21,066 bases of DNA from DASQHW01 sp038209365 (GCA_038209365.1 JBBQXS010000064.1:1-21066); one strand, 5' to 3'; shown: positions 14,401 through 21,066, counted from the stretch's first letter. Made by a program: numbers and translations. Notes: a model not told the origin generated them from the letters alone.

Positions 14401-14972
14401 CCGCGTGGGCCGTGCTCGGGCAGGTCGAGCCTCCGGAGGAGACGCACGTGGCCGCCGCCGACGAGGTCGCGGCGTTGGGTCTGTGCCGGTTGCAGCGTGG
14501 CGACGTCGCCGGCGCGATCGCCACGCTCGAGGCGTCGTTCCGCGCCGCCGAGGACGACGGCCCGCGGATGGCCCTCGGGTGCCGGCTCGCGCTCGCCTAC
14601 GCCGCGTCCCGTCGCAGCGACGACGCCCGCGCCGTCATCGACGAGCTGGCCACACGGGGCGGGGGCACGTACTCCGATCGCATGCTCGCGCTGTGGGCCG
14701 AGAGCCTCGTGCACGCGCAAACCGGCGAGGGGGACGCGCGAGCGAGCGTGGATGCCGCGCACGCAATCGCTACCGCGACCGATGCACGGCTCGAGCACGC
14801 GATCGCTGCGTTCGCGCGTGCCAAGGTGCTCGCCGCCCTCGACGATCCGGAAGCGGACGAGGCCGCCGACGACGCGCAGCGCCAACTCGACGGCCTGGGA
14901 ATCACCGCCGACGGGTGGGCACGCGTGTTCGACGAAGCGCTCGCGGGCGCGCCCACGCCCGAGCGGCGCTGA
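11487..14972 (+). CDS. Zinc-ribbon/class III adenylate cyclase-AAA ATPase-TPR protein
   Basis: This 1161-residue protein begins with a zinc ribbon (CPACG, CPECG; Cys3, 6, 17, 20). A class III nucleotide cyclase domain follows (about 31-190), with metal-binding Asp40 and Asp84, adenine-selecting Lys80 and Asp152, and transition-state Asn155 and Arg159 (GDVVNTAQRL). The full catalytic set argues for real cAMP synthesis. After SPFVGRDAEL comes a STAND/AAA-type ATPase with Walker A GDAGVGKS (253-260) and a Walker-B-like strand LVLTLSDVHW near 384-393. From about 650 to the end the sequence is helical TPR repeats (pattern A-W-A-L-Q-N-L-A, G-L-G-W-A-Y-G-L-L-A). No C-terminal DNA-binding domain is seen. 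Such proteins are read as ligand- or partner-gated cyclases. The start is the ATG two residues before the zinc ribbon. Confidence 0.92.
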   Translation: MTCPACGVPVPEGARFCPECGQRLVVAPDERRLVTVVMADLVGFTALSADADPEQVKRLVDDSFELLVEDVTAFGGRLDKIVGDELVAQFGAPVAHEDDAERAVRAALRMHATLATLAPQLGVAVQMRVGVNTGEGVVGSMRAGGDPTVMGDVVNTAQRLEKLAAPGEVIVGPATHAATRDVIRYEALGPQGLRGREAPVEAYRAIAPLTRPGRRRAHERSPFVGRDAELGALAHVLTMAASRRRPHLVLLSGDAGVGKSRLAAEIANLAAREHEAVVLAGQCVPYGDANIFGPVAEALRHACGLDGDDTRDTNAQALVLARVSDALRLPPDSSESERVAEGLIYLIDGVTRPGVDPGRARDDALRSALAFLEALASHAPLVLTLSDVHWASDEVLDLCDRMLARLHNLPFVLVVTTRQGLEDRWMAESGRYNTLALHLEPLDDAATAELVRALMCGEADGHTVAFLLERSGGNPFFVEELVAFVQETRDDEGLRELPATLHGLVAARLDALEPSERSLLEDCAVVGGTGSVSAVHALASRSDAQQLLERLAERDFLQIDRDEFHFKSELIREIAYGTLTKAERARRHAVVAPVLAARGEAGIDQAAHHLATAAELVAELGAVVGVPPDVRDQAVEALTLAAEHHEAVESWPPAERHHARALELLGVEPSSARRRALLGRGRARIQQRLVDDARDDALTALSEARAADDRYSEAVALTVLGESEAAVGAYDVAEATFGEALQMWRELENDTGAANVLRGLGMIQLFRGDLDQAERFVSEALGSFRSAGDQRGSAWALQNLAWISFTHGNIPLTEKRLEESADLFGELGDWGGLGWAYGLLAFVRFNQGRLDEAAAIAEHIAIEGQETGNRWAVGMMGVLLGQVALWSGRAAEAVDRGRESIALFQEIGDRWGEVMATGWTVRALAELGRDDEYAACLTRFTEVARQLPDENMHTIPALVEAGVFLQRGDAEAAWAVLGQVEPPEETHVAAADEVAALGLCRLQRGDVAGAIATLEASFRAAEDDGPRMALGCRLALAYAASRRSDDARAVIDELATRGGGTYSDRMLALWAESLVHAQTGEGDARASVDAAHAIATATDARLEHAIAAFARAKVLAALDDPEADEAADDAQRQLDGLGITADGWARVFDEALAGAPTPERR

Positions 14973-14998
14973 TCGCCGACCGGGCTCGAGGCGCTTCC

Positions 14999-17026
14999 TT
15001 ATTCCGATGAAGACACGTGCCGCATCGCCAGGAGCGCGATGTCGTCTCGGAATCGCGGCTGGAAGTTGCGGAGGTCGCCCTCGATGCCTTCGACAAGCTC
15101 CCGTGCGCTCGCGCAGTGTGCACGCGTGAGCGCCGCGGTCAGGCGGCTCTCGCCGTAGAACTCCCTGCCCCGGCGCAGCTCGGTGACCCCGTCGGTATAG
15201 AAGAGGACCGCGTCGTTCGGACGCAACTCGACGGTGACGTCGGTGTGCCGCACAGTGTCGGTCATTCCCAGCAGGGTTCCGAACCGTCCGATCGCCGCGG
15301 TCGTCCCGTCGACGTAATGGTGGAGCGGGAGCGGGTGGCCCCCCGACGCAACCGTGAGCCGGCGCTTGCCCTTCAGCGCTCGCAGGCGCGCCACGACGGC
15401 GGTGCACCCGCGTGCGTCGGCCCGCAGGAGCGCGTCGTTCAGCATTGCCAGGATGAGCCGCGGCTTGGAGTGCTCCATCGCCGCGGCGCGAATCGTATAG
15501 CGGCTCAACGCGGTGGCGGCGGCTGCCTCCGGTCCCTTTCCGCACACATCGCCGATCGTGATGATCCAGTCGCCGCGGCCTCGTTCGAAGACGTCGTAGA
15601 AGTCGCCGCCGATGACGCCCGCGGCCGCGGGCACGTAGCACGCCGCGAGCTCCGTGTCGTCGATCTCCGGGAGGTGTGGCGGCAGCAGGCTCTGCTGCAG
15701 GGTCTCCGCGAGCGCGGCGGCATCGCGGTAGCTCTCGGTCAGGGCGCGCTGGGCGGCGACGCGGCGAGTGATGTCGCGTATGAACGCGGTGAACGCCACG
15801 CGTTCGGGATCGTCGACGCGCCCGATCGAGAGCTCGACCGGAAACTCCTCGCCGTTCTTGCGCAGCGCCCGCGTCTCGACGCGGGTGCCGAGCAGCTTGG
15901 CTTCTCCTGTGCGCAGGTACCGCGCGAATCCCTCGCGGTGCATGGCGCGCAGCGACTCGGGAATGATGACGTCCACCATCATGCGGCCGAGCACTTCGGC
16001 CCGCTCGTATCCGAAGGTGCGCTCGGCCGCGTGGTTGAACTCGACGATGCGCCCGGATTCGTCGATCGCGACGATCCCGTCGAGCGCGGTTTCCAGCATT
16101 GCCGAGCGGCGCGCCTCACTCGCGCGCACGGCCCGCTCCGCCCGCCGCCGGCGAACGAACGACCCGACCTGGACGCCGACGGCCGCGATCATCTCCAGCA
16201 TCTCGTCGTCCGGCTCGGCGACGTTCGCGCCGAAGAACTCCATCACGCCAAGGAACTCGTCACCGCTCACGAGCGGGCAGGCCAGCGCACACCCCAATCC
16301 GGCCCGATCGGCGGCGGCCGCGCGCGGGAAGTTCGCGTCGGTGACCACGTCGGGGACCCAGACGGCTGCGCGGTCTACCCATACGCGTCCCGGAAGGCCG
16401 ACACCCGCCTCGAAGGAGTGCTCGCGACTTTCCTCGGCGAACTCTTGGAGCGAATCGCTGCTCACCCAGAACGCGGTGCAGACAAGGTGTCGGCCGGTGG
16501 CATCGGGCTCCCACAAGCCACCACAGCGAAAGCTCAGCGCGTCACACAGGACGGCCAGAACGTCACGACGGATCGCATCGAAGTCGGCCGCGTCCGCAAG
16601 GACACGCGCGACGGCGTGCTCGGCCCGTAAGCGTCGCTCGAGCTTCCATCGGTCGGTGATGTCGATCGCTGCGCTGACAATCGCCTGCAGCTTGCCGTCG
16701 TCGTCGAGCACGGGCGTGTCGACGGCGTGCACGATGGTGTAGACGCCGTCGGGACCGATCGTGCGGAAGTCACCTTCCCAGGTCTCGCCGCGCATCATGT
16801 GCCCGGCGATCTCCTCGATCACCGTCGTCTCGACCGCTTCGCCTGCGAAGTCGGCGCTCAATTGCCCGATCAGCTCGGCGCGGGGTACGCCGAACACGAT
16901 TTCCGCCTGCCGATTGCATTGCAGGATCCGCCCCTCGAGATCGGTCACGAGGACCGCCACCTGGACGCGATCGAGGAGCTCGACGGCGGAGACGGGCAGC
17001 CCGCCGTCCGCTCGCCCGTGCGTCAT
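14999..17026 (-). CDS. PAS-GAF-PAS-PP2C phosphatase (RsbU/SpoIIE type)
   Basis: The 675-residue protein has an N-terminal PAS domain (about 14-128), a GAF domain (about 138-295, including GVGLPGRVW), a second PAS domain (about 305-425, ending FIRDITRR) and a coiled linker. A SpoIIE-like PP2C domain follows (about 445-670). Its metal-binding residues are present in GGDFYDVF (473-480), IGDVCGKG (491-498), FYTDGVTE (609-616) and FRDDIALL (659-666). Enzymes of this kind dephosphorylate anti-sigma-factor antagonists and so release stress sigma factors, with PAS/GAF domains sensing redox, light or small molecules. No partner kinase, antagonist or sigma factor gene is adjacent. The ATG at 17026 has GGAGGG 4 nt upstream. 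No membrane segment is seen. It converges with the cyclase gene with 26 nt between stops. Confidence 0.93.
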   Translation of the reverse strand: MTHGRADGGLPVSAVELLDRVQVAVLVTDLEGRILQCNRQAEIVFGVPRAELIGQLSADFAGEAVETTVIEEIAGHMMRGETWEGDFRTIGPDGVYTIVHAVDTPVLDDDGKLQAIVSAAIDITDRWKLERRLRAEHAVARVLADAADFDAIRRDVLAVLCDALSFRCGGLWEPDATGRHLVCTAFWVSSDSLQEFAEESREHSFEAGVGLPGRVWVDRAAVWVPDVVTDANFPRAAAADRAGLGCALACPLVSGDEFLGVMEFFGANVAEPDDEMLEMIAAVGVQVGSFVRRRRAERAVRASEARRSAMLETALDGIVAIDESGRIVEFNHAAERTFGYERAEVLGRMMVDVIIPESLRAMHREGFARYLRTGEAKLLGTRVETRALRKNGEEFPVELSIGRVDDPERVAFTAFIRDITRRVAAQRALTESYRDAAALAETLQQSLLPPHLPEIDDTELAACYVPAAAGVIGGDFYDVFERGRGDWIITIGDVCGKGPEAAAATALSRYTIRAAAMEHSKPRLILAMLNDALLRADARGCTAVVARLRALKGKRRLTVASGGHPLPLHHYVDGTTAAIGRFGTLLGMTDTVRHTDVTVELRPNDAVLFYTDGVTELRRGREFYGESRLTAALTRAHCASARELVEGIEGDLRNFQPRFRDDIALLAMRHVSSSE

Positions 17027-17121
17027 CAGCCCTCCGGTCCCGACGACCCGTCTCCGTCAACACACGCTAGTGGCCAACTCAGGCGGGCGAAATGCCCAGG
17101 TCGTGTGCATTGGCGAGCGAG

Positions 17122-18111
17122 TCATTCGCCCCCCGAGACGAACGGTGCCGCCCGCAGCCGGTCGAGCACGACGTCGCACGCCCGTCCGTCGGCGAAGGTC
17201 GGCGCATGGTCGGGCACGATGCGCGAGGTCACCGCGTCCCGCACCACCTCGGCGAAGCGGCGCATCGGCTCGAGGTGTCGATCGGCGCCGGTCGAGCCGA
17301 GGTCGATGGTCTCGACGTCCTCGCGCGCCCCGCCGGTGGGACGGATCGTGAGCCGATCATCGGCGACCACCTCGACGACCGCATGCGCGCCGAACACCGT
17401 GAGCCGAGGCGCGACGTCCGCGACCGCGGCAAAACCGCTGTCGATTGAGACCGTCGCGCCGTTGGCGAGGCCGAGGGCGGCGGTGAGACCGTCCTCGGCG
17501 GTGCACGTGTGCATCTCACCCGCATCGTCAGGGCGCTGCCGAACGTCGGTCCGGAGGAGCGCCTGCACCGTCACGACCTCCGTGCGAAAGACGTGGCGGA
17601 GGTTGTCCACCGCGTGCGAGGCCCAGGCGCCGACCCAACCGCCGCCGAGCGCGCGATCGAACAGCCAACCCCACTTTCGCAGCGGCACACGCGACCCGGT
17701 CGAATGGTGCAACACCTGCACATGCTCGATCGCGCCGACCGAACCGTCGTGCACCATCTCGCGCAGCCGGACGCGTCCGGGCGCGTACCGGAACTCGAAG
17801 TTGCAGAGCGCGACCACACCGGCAGCATTCGCCTCGGCTTCGAGCGCGGCGGCCTCGTCGGCGTCGAGGGCGAACTGCTTGTCGCACAGCACCGCCTTGC
17901 CCGCGGCCAGCGCGGCGCGCACGTGGGGGGCGTGCAGAAATGGCGGCGAGTGAACGCTGACGAGATCGACGTTCGGTTGCGCGATCAGCGTGTAGACCGC
18001 ATCGTCGTCGCGCGCCGACACCACGTCGACCACTTCGCATCCGTCCGTCGCATCGAAAACGGGCGCCACGACCCGGCGACCGAAGCCCGCACCGATGACC
18101 GCGACCCTCAT
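17122..18111 (-). CDS. Gfo/Idh/MocA family NAD(P)-dependent oxidoreductase
   Basis: The 329-residue protein has an N-terminal Rossmann domain (MRVAVIGAGFGRRVV) and a C-terminal Gfo/Idh/MocA domain. The family's EKP motif is replaced by DKQF (77-80). The lysine is kept while Glu and Pro are not. The second-domain signature GGGWVGAWASHAVDNLRHVF (157-176) supplies the conserved His166 and Asp169. Members oxidise or reduce sugars and cyclitols, and some act as glycosidases through transient oxidation (GH109). The ATG overlaps the upstream membrane-protein stop by 4 nt, so it is the last gene of an operon with a GH4 glycosidase and a NagB-like deaminase. This suggests a sugar substrate. The next 95 nt, up to the phosphatase start at 17026, show no gene. 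Confidence 0.88.
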   Translation of the reverse strand: MRVAVIGAGFGRRVVAPVFDATDGCEVVDVVSARDDDAVYTLIAQPNVDLVSVHSPPFLHAPHVRAALAAGKAVLCDKQFALDADEAAALEAEANAAGVVALCNFEFRYAPGRVRLREMVHDGSVGAIEHVQVLHHSTGSRVPLRKWGWLFDRALGGGWVGAWASHAVDNLRHVFRTEVVTVQALLRTDVRQRPDDAGEMHTCTAEDGLTAALGLANGATVSIDSGFAAVADVAPRLTVFGAHAVVEVVADDRLTIRPTGGAREDVETIDLGSTGADRHLEPMRRFAEVVRDAVTSRIVPDHAPTFADGRACDVVLDRLRAAPFVSGGE

Positions 18112-18767
18112 TCGCCGAGCACCTCGGGCGCGTCGTCATGGACCGGGAGGTGGAATCGACGCAGCCCGGCGTGGGTGGCCGGCCCTATCGCGAGCGCCAG
18201 CAACACGGTGCCGACACCGACGTGCCCTCCGAGCACGAACCCAACGACCATGACCGTGCACTCGAGGACCGTGCGCACGATCCAGAGCCGATGTCCGCGC
18301 GCCGTGATCGCCGTCATGAGCCCGTCGCGCGGTCCGGGCCCGAGACCCGAACCGATATAGAGGCCCGCGCCCATCCCGAACAGCACGATCGAGCCGAGCA
18401 GGAACGGGATGCGTACCGCGAGCCGGTGTTGGTGCGGGATGAGGTACAAGCCGAGGTTCGCGATGAACCCGATGGAAAGCGCGTTCAGGATCGTGCCCGG
18501 CCCCATGCGCTGACGGAGCGGTATCCATGCCAGCAGGATCACGAGCCCCACGAGCACGACGACGAGGCCGAACGACAAGCCCGTGACCTCGGCGAGGCCT
18601 TGGTGGAACACATCCCACGGCGCGACCCCGAGTTCGGCGCGCAGTGAGACCGCGATGCCGGCGCCGAGCAGGAAGAGCCCGGCGGCAAGCGGCGGTAGCC
18701 GGCGTGCCAGCTCGCGCCCGCTCGGGAACGACAGCACTTGCGCGTAACGCGCGTCTTCTGCCTTCAC
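18108..18767 (-). CDS. YczE/YitT-type integral membrane protein
   Basis: The 219-residue protein has about five hydrophobic segments, including LPPLAAGLFLLGAGIAVSL, GLVVVLVGLVILLAWI, ILNALSIGFIANLGLYL and IPFLLGSIVLFGMGAGLYIG. It also has the family's conserved GLGPGPRDGLMTAI loop and an early LGVAPWDVFHQGL, both typical of YczE/YyaS-type proteins (DUF161-related). The function of the family is not firmly established, and a transporter or permease-like role is often assumed. The start is a GTG at 18767, chosen because GTGA overlaps the stop of the deaminase gene. A longer frame to 18845 would run antisense-free through the end of that gene without adding a domain. Its stop overlaps the start of the oxidoreductase gene. 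Its place in a sugar operon suggests involvement in uptake or export, which is inference. Confidence 0.85.
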   Translation of the reverse strand: MKAEDARYAQVLSFPSGRELARRLPPLAAGLFLLGAGIAVSLRAELGVAPWDVFHQGLAEVTGLSFGLVVVLVGLVILLAWIPLRQRMGPGTILNALSIGFIANLGLYLIPHQHRLAVRIPFLLGSIVLFGMGAGLYIGSGLGPGPRDGLMTAITARGHRLWIVRTVLECTVMVVGFVLGGHVGVGTVLLALAIGPATHAGLRRFHLPVHDDAPEVLGE

Positions 18768-19528
18768 GGTGCGAGCTGAGCCGACGACGCCGCGTCGAGG
18801 TACAAGGTCGCGTTCGACTGCCGACGCAAGATCGACGACGGGCACGCGGTGCTGATCGGTCCGTACAGCGCGTCGTGCACGGCCCGCGCCTTCCGGGCCT
18901 CCGGCACGATCACCAGCACACTTCCCGCTCGCAGCAATGCAGGGATCGTGACGGTGATTGCGTGGGTCGGCACGTCATCGAGCGTCGCGAAGTGCCCCTC
19001 CCCCACTTGCTGGCGCCGCGACGCGAGGTCCAGCGGGACGACCTTGACGTCACGGTGGTCGTCGAAGTCCGCGACGGGCGGATCGTTGAACGCGAGGTGC
19101 CCGTTCTCGCCGATGCCACAGCAGCAGAGGTCCAGCGGGAAGGTCCGGAGCAGCTCCTCGTACCGGCGCGCCTCAACCTCGGCGTCGCCGGTGTCGCCTT
19201 CGAGATAGTGGAACTCCTTCACGGGGAGACGGTCGGCGACGCGTTCGCGCATGTAGCGCCGGAAGCTCGCGGGGTGTGACGACGGCAGGCCCACGTACTC
19301 GTCCATGTGGAAGGCGCGCACTTGCGGCCATGCAATGTCGGTGCACCGCACGAGCTCGGCGAGGAACACGAGCTGCGAGTTGCCGGTGGCGAGCATCACG
19401 TTCGCCTCGCCGCGCAGTTCGAGCGACTCGCGCAACTTTCGGGCGGCATCTTGCGCGGCGGCTCGGGAGAGCGACGCGAGGTCGTCGAAGACCTTCACCG
19501 TGAGGGCGTCGACCGTCAATTGCTTCAT
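18764..19528 (-). CDS. nagB: NagB-like glucosamine-6-phosphate deaminase/isomerase
   Basis: The 254-residue protein is of the NagB/6-phosphogluconolactonase fold, with family length. Motifs are the phosphate-binding loop LATGNSQ (46-52; LATGxTP in classical NagB), FHMDEYVGL (73-81, Asp76 as general base), and CGIGENGHLAFNDPP (137-151) carrying the catalytic His144. Compared with the E. coli enzyme, the Asp before that His is Asn (142) and the following Glu is Asp (149). These substitutions are seen in NagB relatives but leave the exact sugar uncertain. NagB converts glucosamine-6-phosphate to fructose-6-phosphate and ammonia. The ATG at 19528 overlaps the GH4 stop by 4 nt. The pairing with a GH4 glycosidase suggests that the enzyme acts on a sugar released upstream in the same pathway. 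A related sugar-phosphate isomerase is the alternative. Confidence 0.85.
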   Translation of the reverse strand: MKQLTVDALTVKVFDDLASLSRAAAQDAARKLRESLELRGEANVMLATGNSQLVFLAELVRCTDIAWPQVRAFHMDEYVGLPSSHPASFRRYMRERVADRLPVKEFHYLEGDTGDAEVEARRYEELLRTFPLDLCCCGIGENGHLAFNDPPVADFDDHRDVKVVPLDLASRRQQVGEGHFATLDDVPTHAITVTIPALLRAGSVLVIVPEARKARAVHDALYGPISTACPSSILRRQSNATLYLDAASSAQLAP

Positions 19529-20898
19529 GCGAATTGCGGGAGCCACGGTTTGGTGGCCGCGAGCATCTCGTCGGTCATCTGCTCCAGATGGTCGAAGTCG
19601 ATGCGGCCGGCGAGCGGGTCGAGGAGCATGGCTTCGATCACCTTCTGGCGGTCGCCGGTGACCGCGGCTTCGACGGTCACTTCCTGCGAGGACACGATGC
19701 GCCGGAGCCACTCGGCGAGCGCGTACGGTGCGCGAGCCTGGTCGCGCGCGCGCAGGCCGTCGCCGTCGGCGATGCACATGGCCTCGACGACCACGTTGTC
19801 GGGGAGGTCGGGCGCCTGCCCCGCGTTCGGCAGATTGAGCGGAAACGCGCGGCGTTTGTTCCGCAGGAACGCGTCGATCATCGGCGCGACCATCTCACCC
19901 GATGGCATCGTCGGTACCTCCGTCACCGATCGCAGCTTCTCGAGCTCACCCCGATAGTTCCCGGCATCGTTCTCGCGGTCCGCAATCGTCGTGAGCGCGA
20001 CGCCCCAGCGCTTCCCCCAGCGCGACTCCTCCGTGAGGAAACCCGGGAAGAACTCGACGAGGTGGCGGTCGCCGGCCCCTGGCAGCACACCGAAGCGCTC
20101 GAACAACGCGAACTTCACTTGATGCTGCGCAACGAGGTCGGCCTTCTTGAACTCGGCCGCGAGCGCGACGATCTCGGGATCGAGACCGGGCGGCAGATGG
20201 ATCGGCTCGCTCCGCAGGCGCTGCGGGTCGGCGAGCAGCTCTCGCAGCCTGGGGAACGCGTCCTCGCCATCGATCCGAAGCGCGGTGAAGATCGGCAGGT
20301 GATTCACGCCGACGACGTCGAAGTCGAACGACAGGAAGTCCGCGTCGAGGAGGTTCGACAGCGCGTACTGGGCACCGGTGATCTCGTGACACAGGCCGAC
20401 GCATTGCACGTTCGTCTCGCGCGTCACCGCGCGGCAGAGCGCAGTCATCGGGTTCGTGAGGTTGAGCAGCCAGGCGTCGTCGCACAGCTCCTGCATGTCG
20501 CGGGCGATGCCGACCAGCACGGGAATGTTGCGCAACGCGCGCATGATGCCGCCCGGCCCGACGGTGTCGCCGACGGACTGCTTGATGCCGTGTTTCTCGG
20601 GGATCTCGAGATCGTGGCGCATGCTCGCGAACCCGCCGGTCGAGATCGACACGACGACGTAGTCGGCGCCCGTGAGCGCTTCGGACTGGTCGGTCGTCGT
20701 CGAGACCGTGAGACCGACACCCTTGAGATCGACCATATGGCGAACGAAGTCGGCCATCGGTTCGAGTGGCTCGGGATTCACGTCCTCGAGCACGAGCTCG
20801 GCATCGGCGAGCGACGGGGTGTTCACGAGATCGAGCAGCAGCTTCGGGACCCACTGGAAGCTGCCCCCACCCACGACGACGATACGCGGCCCTGCCAT
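19525..20898 (-). CDS. Glycoside hydrolase family 4, NAD- and metal-dependent
   Basis: The 457-residue protein is a GH4 enzyme, the family that cleaves glycosides by transient NAD+ oxidation at C3 with a divalent metal such as Mn2+. Visible motifs are the Rossmann start RIVVVGGGSFQWVPKLLLDL (5-24), GDTVGPGG (110-117), LLNLTNPM (144-151), the Cys-His-Glu-Ile motif (170-173) and GVNHLPIF (197-204) with His200; Cys170 and His200 are the expected metal ligands. The CHE(V/I) form is associated with alpha-glucosidase-like members, while 6-phospho-glycosidases carry CDMP or CN(V/I)P. The start is the ATG at 20898, preceded by AGGA 8 nt upstream. A longer frame to 20946 enters the corrupted inverted repeat and is rejected. 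It is the first visible gene of a four-gene operon. Its promoter lies beyond the reliable sequence. Confidence 0.92.
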   Translation of the reverse strand: MAGPRIVVVGGGSFQWVPKLLLDLVNTPSLADAELVLEDVNPEPLEPMADFVRHMVDLKGVGLTVSTTTDQSEALTGADYVVVSISTGGFASMRHDLEIPEKHGIKQSVGDTVGPGGIMRALRNIPVLVGIARDMQELCDDAWLLNLTNPMTALCRAVTRETNVQCVGLCHEITGAQYALSNLLDADFLSFDFDVVGVNHLPIFTALRIDGEDAFPRLRELLADPQRLRSEPIHLPPGLDPEIVALAAEFKKADLVAQHQVKFALFERFGVLPGAGDRHLVEFFPGFLTEESRWGKRWGVALTTIADRENDAGNYRGELEKLRSVTEVPTMPSGEMVAPMIDAFLRNKRRAFPLNLPNAGQAPDLPDNVVVEAMCIADGDGLRARDQARAPYALAEWLRRIVSSQEVTVEAAVTGDRQKVIEAMLLDPLAGRIDFDHLEQMTDEMLAATKPWLPQFA

Positions 20899-21066
20899 GC
20901 GCGAGATCCTAGAGGGGGCGTGTGTGAGGGGCCGAAAAACCACCACACCAAAAACCCCAAAAAGCTAAACACCAAGGCAGCGCCCCCAATCATCGTAGTT
21001 GGTTGGGGCAGCAAACAGTAGGGCCAAAAAAAAATGCAAAATCAACTTAAAAACCCCACGCAACAC
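20806..21066. repeat. Degraded inverted repeat (fold-back) at window end
   Basis: Bases 20936-21066 read as an ungapped, error-rich reverse complement of 20806-20936. A base at position p pairs with 41872 minus p, placing the axis near 20936. Over the 93 bases from 20974 to 21066 I count about 57 identities without any gap. Almost all differences turn G, T or C of the left arm into A or C in the right arm, while every A is kept. The translated right arm (APPIIVVGWGSKQ) mirrors the GH4 N-terminus (AGPRIVVVGGGSFQ). A low-quality fold-back read or assembly artefact is more likely than a biological hairpin. Confidence 0.8.

Noticed and set aside
14960..14998. Small inverted repeat between the cyclase and PP2C stops
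   Set aside because: The stem is only 5 bp (CGGCG/CGCCG) without a T-run on either strand.
19525..20898. 6-phospho-beta-glucosidase (ChbF-like) for chitobiose-6-phosphate
   Set aside because: The motif at 170-173 is Cys-His-Glu-Ile, not Cys-Asn-Val/Ile-Pro, and no PTS gene is present.
20899..20946. Upstream start for GH4 at 20946
   Set aside because: The added residues are encoded by the fold-back arm and precede a Rossmann motif that begins right after the ATG at 20898.
19534..21021. Plus-strand open frame of 495 codons across the GH4 gene
   Set aside because: It is the antisense shadow of GH4 and nagB in GC-rich DNA, rich in Arg, Glu and His. Its only protein-like tail (APPIIVVGWGSKQ) comes from the corrupted inverted copy of the GH4 start.
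1..21066. Mobile elements, CRISPR arrays, prophage or toxin-antitoxin systems
   Set aside because: No transposase, integrase, regularly spaced repeats, phage structural genes or typical toxin pairs were found on either strand.

Overview
The window is high-GC DNA with densely packed, often overlapping genes. A WhiB-family iron-sulfur regulator is present, and this family is essentially confined to Actinobacteria. The gene mix (DUF971, PlsY/DegV, YczE-type membrane protein, GGDEF-EAL, cyclase-ATPase-TPR, several GTG starts) fits an uncultured deep actinobacterium, possibly of the Acidimicrobiia. The exact lineage is inference. Both ends of the window look like assembly edges and should be read with caution.

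Left part (1-4622). A minus-strand fibronectin III fragment abuts, head to head, a plus-strand six-bladed Kelch propeller with no secretion signal. A tRNA-Val(UAC) follows, then a flavin disulfide oxidoreductase. Divergent from that is a two-gene unit, plsY and a DegV-family fatty-acid-binding protein, coupled by a 4-nt overlap. A DUF523 gene converges on degV. A perfect 7-1-7 palindrome (4627-4641) lies directly upstream of the DUF523 start.

Regulatory centrepiece (4780-5500). A WhiB7-like gene with a C-terminal AT-hook is preceded by a leader of about 420 nt. Read on the minus strand, the leader holds an A-tract fused to a TTGACG -35 element, a candidate upstream ORF of 57 codons, and a strong intrinsic terminator. 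The terminator has an 11-bp stem, a GCAA tetraloop and a U-rich tail. A 9-nt segment inside the upstream ORF is perfectly complementary to the terminator's 5' arm. This is the architecture of ribosome-controlled attenuation known for whiB7/wblC, and it accounts for the only long non-coding gap in the window.

Middle part (5533-9581). A tight six-gene minus-strand operon runs from a pterin carbinolamine dehydratase through a membrane-anchored small protein, mobA and fdhD to two tandem inositol-monophosphatase paralogues. A divergent DUF971 gene sits at its head.

Signalling block (9642-17026). Three large neighbouring genes connect to three signalling chemistries: a PAS-GGDEF-EAL protein (c-di-GMP), a zinc-ribbon/class III cyclase/ATPase/TPR protein (cAMP), and a PAS-GAF-PAS-PP2C phosphatase of the RsbU/SpoIIE type. 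The catalytic residues I could check are present in all three.

Right part (17122-20898). A four-gene minus-strand operon is joined throughout by 4-nt start/stop overlaps: GH4 NAD/metal-dependent glycosidase, NagB-like deaminase, YczE-type membrane protein, Gfo/Idh/MocA oxidoreductase. The GH4 carries a Cys-His-Glu-Ile motif, which points away from the 6-phospho-glycosidase subgroups. From about 20936 to the end the sequence is a corrupted inverted copy of 20806-20936, so the last 130 bases are probably a fold-back artefact. No CRISPR array, insertion sequence, integrase or prophage gene was seen.
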